A stretch of DNA of 23,029 bases, from the IMG/VR virus record IMGVR_UViG_3300017782_000238, positions 1 through 23,029 of that record, one strand, 5' to 3'. The DNA comes from a virus. Positions 14,172 through 21,860 of the stretch are shown in pieces. The notes under the pieces were generated by a model, which saw only the letters and a list, made by a program, of their open reading frames with translations, had not been told where the DNA came from and searched no databases. The translations under genes were made by a program, and so were the position numbers. The stretch's first letter is position 1, and each line of letters starts with the position of its first letter.

Positions 14172-14997
14172 TACAGCAGACGCTATGAAAAGACATAAAG
14201 CTGGTAAAGCAGGCTTTACAGATAAAGCACACTTGAAAGCAAAAGGTCTAATACCTAGAGCAGATGGTACGAAAAGAAAAAGTCCTAAATATGAAGATTT
14301 AGACGCACAACCACAAGATAGAGATGTTAAAAAAGTAAAAGGCACACAACCTAAAAAATACTACAAAACATTAGATAAAACTACAAAAAAGAAAAGAGCA
14401 GCTTTCTTTAAGAAAAAAGGAGGCACTTATAAAAAATCAGATGATAATGACGATTATAAAGCAGCACCCGGTGATGAGAAGGCAAAAACTAAACCATCTA
14501 CTTTTACTAAGAAATTTAAAAAGATGTATGGTGAAGATGCCCCAGCAAATGCTACAGGCACAGCAGTTGCAGGAACAGGTGATGATTCATCTACTGTGGT
14601 TATGAAGAAAAAGAAAGATAAGGAAACAATGAAAGATAGACTATTAAAAAGATTTAAAATTAAAGAGACTATTGATAGAACAGTTCCTGATTTAGAAAGA
14701 CCTAAAGATGAAATCAAAGAAAAAGTAAAACATCTAAAAGCAATGGCGATGAGTGAAGCAGATTTAGATGAGGCAATCAAAGGTCTACAAAATAAGGCAA
14801 AGAAAACTGGTATGCCTTATTCAATATTAAAACAAGTTTACAATCGAGGTATGGCTGCATGGAAAGGTGGACATAGACCTGGTGCAACGCAACAACAATG
14901 GGCGTTTGCAAGAGTAAATAGTTTTGTAACTAAATCATCTGGAACATGGGGCGGCGCTGATAAAGATTTAGCAAAAAAAGTTCGAGCTTCTAAGTAG
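14158..14997 (+). CDS. 279-aa modular basic protein (DUF5824-like C-terminus)
   Basis: A strong ribosome site (CGGAGG) precedes ATG 14158. The modules are: MKRHKAGKAGFTDKAHLKAK (10-29) with IPRADGTKR; a KKYYKTLDKTTKKKRAAFFK block (66-85); a YKAAPGDEKAKTKPSTFTKK block (100-119); a low-complexity linker; LDE|A at 203-206; then a C-terminal domain with MPYSILKQVYNRGMAAWKGG (219-238), HRPGATQQQWAFARVNSFV and WGGADKDLAKK. The last part resembles what I remember as DUF5824, common in phages; this is not checked. The protein is very basic. Module boundaries again fall near (L/I)xE sites (IKE|T 168-171, LDE|A). Nucleic-acid binding or an internal head role is inferred. Confidence 0.6.
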   Translation: MPTPNTADAMKRHKAGKAGFTDKAHLKAKGLIPRADGTKRKSPKYEDLDAQPQDRDVKKVKGTQPKKYYKTLDKTTKKKRAAFFKKKGGTYKKSDDNDDYKAAPGDEKAKTKPSTFTKKFKKMYGEDAPANATGTAVAGTGDDSSTVVMKKKKDKETMKDRLLKRFKIKETIDRTVPDLERPKDEIKEKVKHLKAMAMSEADLDEAIKGLQNKAKKTGMPYSILKQVYNRGMAAWKGGHRPGATQQQWAFARVNSFVTKSSGTWGGADKDLAKKVRASK

Positions 14998-15000
14998 TAA

Positions 15001-15156
15001 ATGTCAAAGTTATACAAAGAATTTATCAAAGAATATGGTATGGGATATAATGCTTTATACATGAAACCCATGGCCGCACTTAATCCATTAAGAAAAAAAG
15101 AAAATGTAAAGAAAGTGAAAGAGAGATGGATAAAGGAACTGAAAAAGAAGAAATAA
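15001..15156 (+). CDS. Small 51-aa basic protein with capsid-targeting-like N-terminus
   Basis: The ORF runs from ATG 15001 to TAA 15156, just after the previous stop. It reads MSKLYKEFIKEYGMGYNALY, then a Lys-rich helix ending in ELKKKK. The first eleven residues follow the T4 internal-protein leader closely (Y-x-E-F-I-x-E) with IKE|Y at 9-12. After the leader only about 40 basic residues remain, similar in size and charge to small internal head proteins. No upstream ribosome site is strong, so the call relies on spacing and the leader. Confidence 0.5.
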   Translation: MSKLYKEFIKEYGMGYNALYMKPMAALNPLRKKENVKKVKERWIKELKKKK

Positions 15157-15227
15157 GAGTGAGAACTCTCTATATGCCAGCTGAGATGGCAGCATGGGGA
15201 GATGATTCAACAAAGGAGAACAATCAA

Positions 15228-15386
15228 ATGGAATGGTTAAAAGGAAGAGTAAAAGAGATATCAACATGGTCAGGTGCTTCATTAATTGCACTTGGTCTCC
15301 TAATCGTATTAGGCGGTCCTTTCGTTAATATTTTAGCGTGGGCAGCTATCGTTTGGGGTATAATCTCTATTGTTAAAAAAGGTTAA
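15228..15386 (+). CDS. Small two-helix membrane protein (holin-like candidate)
   Basis: From ATG 15228 this gives a 52-aa protein, MEWLKGRVKEISTW followed by two hydrophobic helices (ASLIALGLLIVLGG and VNILAWAAIVWGIISIV) and a KKG tail. AGGAG at 15214-15218 supports this start. The same frame is open further back, to ATG 15174 (70 aa) or ATG 15126 (86 aa, overlapping the previous gene by 31 nt), but that extension has weaker ribosome sites and no recognisable sequence. A short amphipathic start plus two membrane spans next to spanin genes makes a holin possible. Other small inner-membrane roles cannot be excluded. Confidence 0.6.
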   Translation: MEWLKGRVKEISTWSGASLIALGLLIVLGGPFVNILAWAAIVWGIISIVKKG

Positions 15387-15402
15387 ATTATAAAGGACTA
15401 AT

Positions 15403-15984
15403 ATGGAAATATTAATAACTTTAGCTATGAAGTTCTGGCAATGGTCTATACTAATTGCATTAATTATCATAGGATTTATTGTCAATCTTTTCGATAAGAA
15501 AGTTGATAGTAGAGTTAATTTTAAATACTCAGATTATCCTATGATGAAACCTATAAAGATTGCAACAAAAGGCAAGGGTTTTTTCAAAATGATATTAATG
15601 TGGTTACTTGGTGTTAGACATTGGGAAATTGCAAAAGACTTTGAGTATGAATTAAATAATCAAAAATTTGTGATACCAGCTGGATTTAAATTCGATGGTG
15701 CAAGTATACCTAAATTCTTGCATATGTTTTTATCACCAGTTGGCGTATTACTAATAGGTGGTCTTGTACATGATTATGCTTACAAATATGAAACATTATT
15801 ATGTAAAAATAAAAAAGATACTATTGGTGATATTACTCAAAAGAAAGCAGATCAAATCTTTAGAGATATTAATATAGAGATAAATGGTTTTTATTTAATG
15901 AACTATTTAGCATATTGGTCTTTAAGATTAGGTGGTTTCATGGCTTGGAACAAACACCGTAAGGTAAACGCAAAAATAAAATAA
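15403..15984 (+). CDS. Membrane-anchored DUF1353-family protein
   Basis: A 193-aa protein. An N-terminal membrane segment (about residues 14-30, SILIALIIIGFIVNLF) is followed by a soluble domain with the DUF1353 signature: FVIPAGFKFDGASIPKFL (89-106) and GLVHDYAYKYE (120-130). H123-D124 and D98 may be functional. DUF1353 proteins are frequent in phages, and their activity is not known to me. AAAGGA precedes the start. The gene overlaps the i-spanin gene by one base (TAATG), so it belongs to the presumed lysis block. A role at the cell envelope, perhaps peptidoglycan-related, is inference. I see no classical endolysin in this window. Confidence 0.65.
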   Translation: MEILITLAMKFWQWSILIALIIIGFIVNLFDKKVDSRVNFKYSDYPMMKPIKIATKGKGFFKMILMWLLGVRHWEIAKDFEYELNNQKFVIPAGFKFDGASIPKFLHMFLSPVGVLLIGGLVHDYAYKYETLLCKNKKDTIGDITQKKADQIFRDINIEINGFYLMNYLAYWSLRLGGFMAWNKHRKVNAKIK

Positions 15985-16433
15985 TGTTACAATTAAGAAT
16001 AGCGTTGATCGTAGTACTACTTGCAGGTGCAGGTGGTGGTTATTTGTATGTTAATAAACTACAAAAAGACAACGCTATTCTAAAAACAAACGCAATCAAA
16101 TTAGAATCTGCCGTTGACGATCAAAAGGCAGTCATTGAACAACAAACAAAAGATTTAAAAAAAATTAGAAGTACAATAAAAGAAATAGAAGAAGTCAATG
16201 CTAAATTACAAGCAGATAGAGATGCATTGAACAATAGACTAGGTAAACATGATATAGGCAATCTTGCAGAGAATAAACCTGGTCTTGTAGAAAAGATTAT
16301 AAACAAAGCAAGTGATAGTGCTGCTAGATGTATGGAGATTGCGTCTGGTAGTCCACTAACAGAGGAGGAGTTAAATGGTAAACCGAATAGGGAATGTCCT
16401 AGTTTCTGGCCTAGCGATACTACTTCTAAGTAG
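15984..16433 (+). CDS. Inner-membrane spanin subunit (Rz-like)
   Basis: A 149-aa protein with a single N-terminal membrane segment (about residues 5-23, RIALIVVLLAGAGGGYLYV). A long Lys/Glu/Gln-rich coiled coil follows (about 25-90), then a C-terminal part with two cysteines (AARCMEI and NRECPSFW). This is the i-spanin layout, in which a type II anchored protein spans the periplasm to meet an outer-membrane lipoprotein. The lipoprotein gene starts inside this one in another frame, as in lambda Rz/Rz1. In lysis the pair disrupts the outer membrane after the wall is cut. The call rests on topology and arrangement, not on residue-level family matching. Confidence 0.7.
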   Translation: MLQLRIALIVVLLAGAGGGYLYVNKLQKDNAILKTNAIKLESAVDDQKAVIEQQTKDLKKIRSTIKEIEEVNAKLQADRDALNNRLGKHDIGNLAENKPGLVEKIINKASDSAARCMEIASGSPLTEEELNGKPNRECPSFWPSDTTSK

Positions 16434-16734
16434 TTGTGCAGCTGGTGTTAAAACACTAGAGACTTATAGTATAGAAAAGAAAAGAGAACCATTAGATTTA
16501 ACTATGCCTGGTCCTTTAAAGTTGCAAGATATTGACTGGATTATTATTACAAAAGAAAATGCTGACGAGGTGTTTGAAAAAATAAAAAACGAAAAGAATG
16601 GTGACTATGCTTTGTTTGCATTAACTGATACTGGTTATGAAAAGATAGCACTTAACTTTGCTGATATTCGAAATAAATTAGCAGAACAAAGACAGATTAT
16701 ATTATCTTATAAAGAATACTATGAATCCGAGTAA
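16375..16734 (+). CDS. Outer-membrane lipoprotein spanin subunit (Rz1-like)
   Basis: A 119-aa protein with a signal peptide (MVNRIGNVLVSGLAILLLSS) ending in the lipobox LLSSC, so Cys21 would be lipidated. The mature part has DIDWIIITKENADEVFEKIK, then LFALTDTGYEKIALNFADI and a QRQIILSYKEYYE helix, a pattern I recall from marine myovirus o-spanins. Its start lies 59 nt inside the i-spanin gene with a very strong AGGAGG site (16363-16368). Overlap, order and lipobox together support a spanin pair. It is larger than lambda Rz1. Confidence 0.75.
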   Translation: MVNRIGNVLVSGLAILLLSSCAAGVKTLETYSIEKKREPLDLTMPGPLKLQDIDWIIITKENADEVFEKIKNEKNGDYALFALTDTGYEKIALNFADIRNKLAEQRQIILSYKEYYESE

Positions 16735-16735
16735 G

Positions 16736-16743
16736 AATAAATA
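16736..16743 (+). promoter_or_regulatory. T4-type late box (AATAAATA) close to the start codon
   Basis: AATAAATA ends five bases before ATG 16749, the same spacing as TATAAATA to ATG 1179. Both sites share ATAAATA-NN-AGTATG. No ribosome site is visible between, so a leaderless late message is possible. Confidence 0.45.
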
Positions 16744-16748
16744 TAAGT

Positions 16749-17201
16749 ATGTCAGACCTAGAAAAACTTAAAACAGAAATAGCATTACTAAAGAAAGACG
16801 CTAAGACTGGTGAGCTCATTCATCAAAGATTAGAAATCGCTGTAGATAAACTCACAGAAATAACTGTATCACTCAAAGGTATGATTGCTCAACAACAAAC
16901 AAAGTTAGAAAGAGCAGAACAAACAGATGATGATATTTTTGTTACTTTAGAATCTCGAAGAAAAGAATGGGATACCGATCTCAAAGAATTACATTCTAGG
17001 ATTACTACAAATAGTAGAGAACTAAGAGAGCTACAATATCAATCAGAAACTAAATTACTCAACGAAATACGAATGGTAAGAACTCAATTATCTGAAAGAG
17101 TTGGTGTATTAGAGAAATGGCGTTGGGTTATTATTGGTGGTTCTATTATTATTGGACTCATGATGTCTAATCCTGATAGTCCGTTGTTTAAGATGTTTTA
17201 G
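16749..17201 (+). CDS. Coiled-coil protein with C-terminal membrane anchor
   Basis: A 150-aa protein. Residues 1-120 are charged heptad-like helix (MSDLEKLKTEIALLKKDAKT through SERVGVLEKW). A single membrane segment follows at about 124-140 (WVIIGGSIIIGLMMS), then a short PDSPLFKMF tail. This layout resembles XhlA-type haemolysin/holin-associated proteins and other tail-anchored phage proteins; no specific family is certain. It follows the spanin pair, so a lysis or envelope role fits. A late-type box (AATAAATA) lies five bases before the start codon and no Shine-Dalgarno sequence is seen. Confidence 0.6.
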   Translation: MSDLEKLKTEIALLKKDAKTGELIHQRLEIAVDKLTEITVSLKGMIAQQQTKLERAEQTDDDIFVTLESRRKEWDTDLKELHSRITTNSRELRELQYQSETKLLNEIRMVRTQLSERVGVLEKWRWVIIGGSIIIGLMMSNPDSPLFKMF

Positions 17202-17205
17202 TTGC

Positions 17206-17241
17206 TTGACTTTACCATTATATAGTGTTATAATGTGTTCA
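17206..17241 (+). promoter_or_regulatory. Strong sigma70-like promoter with extended -10
   Basis: TTGACT (17206-17211), a 17-nt spacer and TATAAT (17229-17234), with TG one base upstream (17226-17227), make an extended -10. The primase ATG at 17241 is seven bases after the last base of the -10, the usual start point of transcription. CATTATA/TATAATG (17216-17222 and 17229-17235) also form a 7-bp dyad over the -10. Confidence 0.8.
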
Positions 17242-18254
17242 TGTCATCTTTCATTGATATTAAGTTTCTCAATCTTCTATCTACCAGACTAGAAAAATTC
17301 AAAAGAAAATCAGACTTTCTCTATAACTTTAGATGTCCTCATTGTGGTGATTCTAAGAAATCATCTACAAAAGCAAGAGGTTTCGTTTATCGTAAAAAAT
17401 CAGATATGTTTTTCAAATGCCATAATTGTGGTGTGGGTCAGACATTAGGTAATCTAATTAAATTTTTAGATCCCACAATGCACAAAGAATATATCTTTGA
17501 AAGATTTAAAGAAGGTAAAACACAAGAAGAAAAACCAGAGTTTGATTTTACACCATCTAAAATTTTAAAAAAGAAATCTGCCTATGATAGAATATTAGAT
17601 GAGTTAATTAGTTTTGATAAATTAGTTACAACACATCCTGCAAAACAATTTGTTTATAAAAGATTAATACCAAAAGAACATTGGGATAAATTTTATTTTT
17701 GTCCTAAGTTCTATGAGTGGACTAATAGTATTGTACCTAATAAATTTCCTAGTTTAAGAGACGATCACCCTAGAGTAGTAATACCTTTCTTTGATAGAGA
17801 AGGTAAGTTTTTTGCTTTTCAAGGTCGTGCATTTGGTAAAGAAAAACCAAAGTATATTACAATTAAGTTTGACGAAACAAAACAAAAAATATATGGTATC
17901 GATAGATTAGATTTAAATAAACCTATTAAGATTACTGAAGGTCCTATTGATAGTTTATTCTTAGACAATGCTGTCGCACTTGCAGGTGCTGACGCAAATA
18001 TAAAAATTAACCACGAACAATGTACAATGATCTTTGATAATGAACCACGCAATCAAGAAATTGTAAATCGTATGATAAAGGCTGTTGATAAAAAATTTAA
18101 CTTGGTTGTGTGGCCAAAAACATTGAAATATAAAGATATTAATGATATAATTATTTCAGGAAAAACATCAACAGAGATTGAAACTATTATAAGTAATAAC
18201 ACATATTGCGGACTTACAGCACTACAACATATTAACAACTGGAAAGGTATTTAA
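17241..18254 (+). CDS. 61: DNA primase, T4 gp61 type
   Basis: A 337-aa protein from ATG 17241; the GTG at 17235 lies within or just next to the -10 box and is unlikely. An N-terminal zinc ribbon has CPHC (32-35) and CHNC (60-63). A TOPRIM-like core follows, with ITEGPIDSLF (231-240, E233 catalytic/metal) and MIFDNEPRN (263-271, D266), then KYKDINDIII (297-305). HPRVVIPFFD and FAFQGRAFG are usual strands before the TOPRIM. Size and motif order fit T4 gp61, which makes RNA primers for lagging-strand synthesis with the gp41 helicase; no helicase is in the window. It has its own strong promoter and appears to be leaderless. It is probably the first gene of the primase-nrdA-nrdB unit, since nrdA starts 5 nt after its stop. 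Confidence 0.85.
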   Translation: MSSFIDIKFLNLLSTRLEKFKRKSDFLYNFRCPHCGDSKKSSTKARGFVYRKKSDMFFKCHNCGVGQTLGNLIKFLDPTMHKEYIFERFKEGKTQEEKPEFDFTPSKILKKKSAYDRILDELISFDKLVTTHPAKQFVYKRLIPKEHWDKFYFCPKFYEWTNSIVPNKFPSLRDDHPRVVIPFFDREGKFFAFQGRAFGKEKPKYITIKFDETKQKIYGIDRLDLNKPIKITEGPIDSLFLDNAVALAGADANIKINHEQCTMIFDNEPRNQEIVNRMIKAVDKKFNLVVWPKTLKYKDINDIIISGKTSTEIETIISNNTYCGLTALQHINNWKGI

Positions 18255-18259
18255 CAGAC

Positions 18260-20596
18260 ATGGTCTCTAACGAACAAATTAATGTAAATAAAAGAAACGG
18301 AAGAGGTCTAGAAGCCTTAAATATTGACAAGATTCACTCAATGGTAGGATTTGCAACAGAGGGTATAACAGGTGTTAGTGCTTCTCATGTTGAAATGAAT
18401 AGTGGTATACAATTCTTTGACAAAATATCAACAGAGGATATACAACAAATATTAATTAAGTCAGCAAATGATCTTATAAGTTTAGAAAATCCTAACTATC
18501 AGTATGTCGCAGCAAGACTATTACTATTTTCTCTAAGAAAAAAACTATTTCATAGATTATGGGAACACCCAAAATTTTTAAATCATATTAAAGTATGTAT
18601 TGAAAAGGGTATGTATGATGAAGAAATCTTAGATAATTATACAGAAGCAGAGATTGACAGAATGGGTATGTGGATTGACCATGAAAGAGATTACAATTTT
18701 ACCTATGCAGGTCTCAGACAAGTTATGGATAAATATCTTGTTCAAGATAGAAGCACAGGTGAAATATTTGAAACACCACAATTTATGTATATGATGATTT
18801 CAGCAACATTGTTTGCAAAATATCCAAAAGAAAGTAGATTACAATATGTCAAAAAATACTATGACGCAATTAGTAAATTTAAAATTAATATTCCCACGCC
18901 TGTTATGGCTGGTGTTCGTACTCCTCTTAGGCAGTTTGCGAGTTGTGTATTGGTTGATTCTGATGACACTCTTCCTAGTATCTTTTCTTCCGATATGGCT
19001 ATTGGTAGTTATGTTGCCCAAAGGGCCGGTATCGGGATTAATGCTGGCAGAATTAGAGGAATTAATTCAAAGATTCGTGGTGGTGAGATACAACATACTG
19101 GCGTCATTCCTTTCCTTAAAAAATTTGAAGCAACGGTTAGGTGTTGCACACAAAATGGAGTTAGAGGCGGATCAGCAACAGTTCACTTTCCAATCTGGCA
19201 CCAAGAAATAGAAGATATACTTGTTTTAAAAAACAATAAAGGTACAGAGGATAATAGAGTAAGAAAACTAGACTACTCTATACAAGTATCTAAATTATTT
19301 TATGAGAGATTTATTAAAGATGAAGAAATAACTTTATTCTCACCACATGAAACACCTGGTCTGTATGAAGCATTTGGTATGCCAGAGTTTGATGAGATGT
19401 ATGAAAAGTATGAAAGAAAAACATCTATTAGTAAAAAGAAAATAAGAGCACAGACTTTGTTTATGGACTTACTTAAAGAAAGAGCAGAGACAGGTCGTAT
19501 TTACATTATGAATATAGATCATTGTAATACTCATTCATCATTTAAAGATAAAGTTTATATGTCAAATCTATGTCAAGAGATTACATTACCTACTAAACCA
19601 ATCAAACATATTGATGATGAAGAAGGTGAAATTGCTTTATGTATTTTATCTGCTATCAATCTAGGTTTAATTAAAGATAAGGAAGAACTAGAGGAACTAT
19701 GTGATTTATCTGTAAGATCATTAGAAGAAATTATAGACTATCAAAAGTATCCTGTTAAGGCTGCAGAAAAATCTACTCTTGCGAGAAGAAGTTTAGGTAT
19801 TGGCTACATTGGTCTTGCTCATTATCTTGCAAAGAATAAAGTTAAGTATGATAACAAAGAAGCATGGATGTTAGTTGATGAGATTACAGAGGCATTTCAG
19901 TATTATCTATTAAAATCAAGTAATACACTAGCGAAAGAAAGAGGTGCTTGTGAATACTTTGATAAAACTAAATATAGTGATGGCATTCTGCCAATTGATT
20001 CATATAAAAAAGATGTTGACGATATAGTCAAAAGAAAGTACAGTTATGATTGGACTAGTTTACGAAACGATATCAAGAGCAACGGGTTACGACACTCAAC
20101 ACTATCGGCCCAAATGCCGTCAGAGAGTAGTTCAGTTGTCTCAAATGCTACGAACGGTGTTGAACCACCTCGTGATTATCTTTCAATTAAAAAAAGTAAA
20201 AAAGGAACACTTAAACAAATAGTTCCTGATTACAACCGACTAAAGAATTTCTACACATTGTTATGGGATATGAAAAGTAATGAAGGTTACATTAATACAA
20301 TTTCTGTTATGCAGAAATACTTTGACCAAGCGATAAGTGGAAACTGGAGTTATAATCCAGAGAACTACAAAGACGGCGAGGTGCCTGTGTCAGTAATGGC
20401 AAATGACTTATTAACTACATATAAACTAGGATGGAAAACATCCTATTATCAAAACACATATGACGCAAAACAAGATGTAGAAGAACCTGCACATTCTGTT
20501 GGGTGGCATGATGATGTAAAAGATAGTACTAAGACCAGAGAGGAATTTAAAACAGATGAAGATTATCAAGAATATTGCGAGGCGTGTGCTATATAA
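18260..20596 (+). CDS. nrdA: Ribonucleoside-diphosphate reductase class Ia, large subunit
   Basis: A 778-aa protein of normal family length. An ATP-cone-like N-terminus (VNKRNGRGLEALNIDKI) is followed by the catalytic barrel. C229 (FASCVLVD) and C461 (IALCILSAINLG) are the redox pair. N436-x-C438-x-E440 (MSNLCQEITLP) is the radical cysteine site. PSESSSVVSNATNG near residue 620 binds substrate phosphate. Tyr-Tyr (KTSYYQNTYD) is in the radical path, and a C-terminal CEAC passes electrons from thioredoxin or glutaredoxin. All key residues are intact. GGAAAGG lies upstream of the start, and the gene overlaps nrdB by one base. It makes dNTP precursors for phage replication. Bases 18890-19200 and 20070-20170, over active-site codons, are GC-richer and use codons unlike the rest. 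Confidence 0.95.
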   Translation: MVSNEQINVNKRNGRGLEALNIDKIHSMVGFATEGITGVSASHVEMNSGIQFFDKISTEDIQQILIKSANDLISLENPNYQYVAARLLLFSLRKKLFHRLWEHPKFLNHIKVCIEKGMYDEEILDNYTEAEIDRMGMWIDHERDYNFTYAGLRQVMDKYLVQDRSTGEIFETPQFMYMMISATLFAKYPKESRLQYVKKYYDAISKFKINIPTPVMAGVRTPLRQFASCVLVDSDDTLPSIFSSDMAIGSYVAQRAGIGINAGRIRGINSKIRGGEIQHTGVIPFLKKFEATVRCCTQNGVRGGSATVHFPIWHQEIEDILVLKNNKGTEDNRVRKLDYSIQVSKLFYERFIKDEEITLFSPHETPGLYEAFGMPEFDEMYEKYERKTSISKKKIRAQTLFMDLLKERAETGRIYIMNIDHCNTHSSFKDKVYMSNLCQEITLPTKPIKHIDDEEGEIALCILSAINLGLIKDKEELEELCDLSVRSLEEIIDYQKYPVKAAEKSTLARRSLGIGYIGLAHYLAKNKVKYDNKEAWMLVDEITEAFQYYLLKSSNTLAKERGACEYFDKTKYSDGILPIDSYKKDVDDIVKRKYSYDWTSLRNDIKSNGLRHSTLSAQMPSESSSVVSNATNGVEPPRDYLSIKKSKKGTLKQIVPDYNRLKNFYTLLWDMKSNEGYINTISVMQKYFDQAISGNWSYNPENYKDGEVPVSVMANDLLTTYKLGWKTSYYQNTYDAKQDVEEPAHSVGWHDDVKDSTKTREEFKTDEDYQEYCEACAI

Positions 20597-21696
20597 TGTC
20601 TAAAGTATTTAACACAGAGCAAGTAGATTGGCTAAAACAACCTATGTTTTTCGGAGAAGAACCTAACACACAAAGATTTGACCAACAGAAATATCCTATC
20701 TTTGAAAAGTTAAATCAACAACAACTAGGTTTTTTTTGGAGACCAGAAGAGGTATCTCTACAAAAAGATAGAAACGATTTTCAACAATTATCAGATGAAC
20801 AGAAACATATCTTTACATCTAATTTAAAATATCAAACATTATTAGATAGTGTACAAGGTCGTGGACCATGTCTGGCATTCTTACCATTTTGTAGTTTACC
20901 TGAATTAGAATCTATGTTAGTTGCATGGGACTTTAGTGAGACAATACATAGTCGTTCATATACTTACATAATGAAAAATGTTTATCCTGATCCTACTGCT
21001 GTTCTAGATACAATTGTCGAAACACCAGAGATTATGGCAAGAGCTGAAACTGTAACAGAGGCATACGATAAGTTTATTACATATGCTCATCAATATCACT
21101 TGAATGGTAAAGGCACACAAAAAGAATTAAAGAAATTATTATATCTTACACTAGTTAATGTAAACATACTAGAAGGTATAAGATTCTATGTTTCTTTTGC
21201 TTGTAGTTTTGCATTTGGTGAATTAAAACTTATGGAAGGTTCTGCTAAAATTATATCTTTAATTGCAAGAGATGAAAACTTACATCTTGCAGTATCACAA
21301 AACATCATAAATAACTATCGAAATAAAGAAAACGATAAAGAGATGTTAGATATCATAAAAGAAACTGAGCAAGAAGTATATGATATGTATAATACTGCTG
21401 TTGAACAAGAAAAAGCTTGGGCAACATACTTGTTTAAAGAAGGTTCTATGATTGGTCTAAATGATAAACTATTAAATCAGTATGTAGAATTTATGGCAAA
21501 TAAAAGAATGAAGGCAATTGGTCTAAAAGGAGTTTATGACCAACCATCAAACAACAATCCATTACCATGGACTCAACATTGGTTGAATAGTCGTGGATTA
21601 CAAAATGCACCACAAGAAACTGAAATAGAAAGCTATATCGTTGGTGGTATTAAACAAGATGTTGAGAAAGAGACCTTTAAAGGATTTAAACTATGA
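20596..21696 (+). CDS. nrdB: Ribonucleoside-diphosphate reductase class Ia, small subunit
   Basis: A 366-aa protein from ATG 20596, which shares one base with the nrdA stop. The TTG at 20575 is inside nrdA and rejected. The diiron ligands are present: D in TLLDSVQGR, E and H in FSETIHSRSY, E in NILEGIRFY, and E/H in RDENLHLAV. The radical tyrosine is the last residue of SETIHSRSY. The C-terminus (ETFKGFKL) is the usual flexible tail that docks on NrdA. It generates the tyrosyl radical for NrdA. Composition is uniform and AT-rich, unlike the GC islands in nrdA. The stop overlaps the zinc-ribbon start (ATGA). Confidence 0.95.
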   Translation: MSKVFNTEQVDWLKQPMFFGEEPNTQRFDQQKYPIFEKLNQQQLGFFWRPEEVSLQKDRNDFQQLSDEQKHIFTSNLKYQTLLDSVQGRGPCLAFLPFCSLPELESMLVAWDFSETIHSRSYTYIMKNVYPDPTAVLDTIVETPEIMARAETVTEAYDKFITYAHQYHLNGKGTQKELKKLLYLTLVNVNILEGIRFYVSFACSFAFGELKLMEGSAKIISLIARDENLHLAVSQNIINNYRNKENDKEMLDIIKETEQEVYDMYNTAVEQEKAWATYLFKEGSMIGLNDKLLNQYVEFMANKRMKAIGLKGVYDQPSNNNPLPWTQHWLNSRGLQNAPQETEIESYIVGGIKQDVEKETFKGFKL

Positions 21697-21860
21697 CGAA
21701 AAACCCCAATCTAAAGACAGTATGTGATAACTGCTCGGCAACATACATAGTAAAACATGATTTGCCAGAAGATTATATCGAGCAGTTTTGTCCATTCTGT
21801 GGAGAAGAACATGAAGAAATTGAGGAAACGATAACAGATATTGATGAAAACTGGAACTAA
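21693..21860 (+). CDS. 55-aa zinc-ribbon protein
   Basis: The ORF runs from ATG 21693 (ATGA overlap with nrdB) to TAA 21858-21860. Cysteines form two knuckles, CDNC (11-14) and CPFC (33-36), 18 residues apart, a typical small zinc ribbon. The tail is very acidic (EEHEEIEETITDIDEN). It overlaps the next gene by 17 nt, so it is coupled on both sides. It could bind protein or nucleic acid; the link with ribonucleotide reductase is only positional. Confidence 0.7.
   Translation: MTKNPNLKTVCDNCSATYIVKHDLPEDYIEQFCPFCGEEHEEIEETITDIDENWN

Noticed and set aside
15126-15227. N-terminal extension of the small membrane protein
   Set aside because: The frame is open, but AGGAG before ATG 15228 is the best ribosome site and the extension would overlap the upstream gene; kept only as an alternative.
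18813-19211. 132-aa ORF in another frame within nrdA
   Set aside because: It overlaps conserved catalytic codons of nrdA and has no ribosome site; its openness reflects the changed base composition there.
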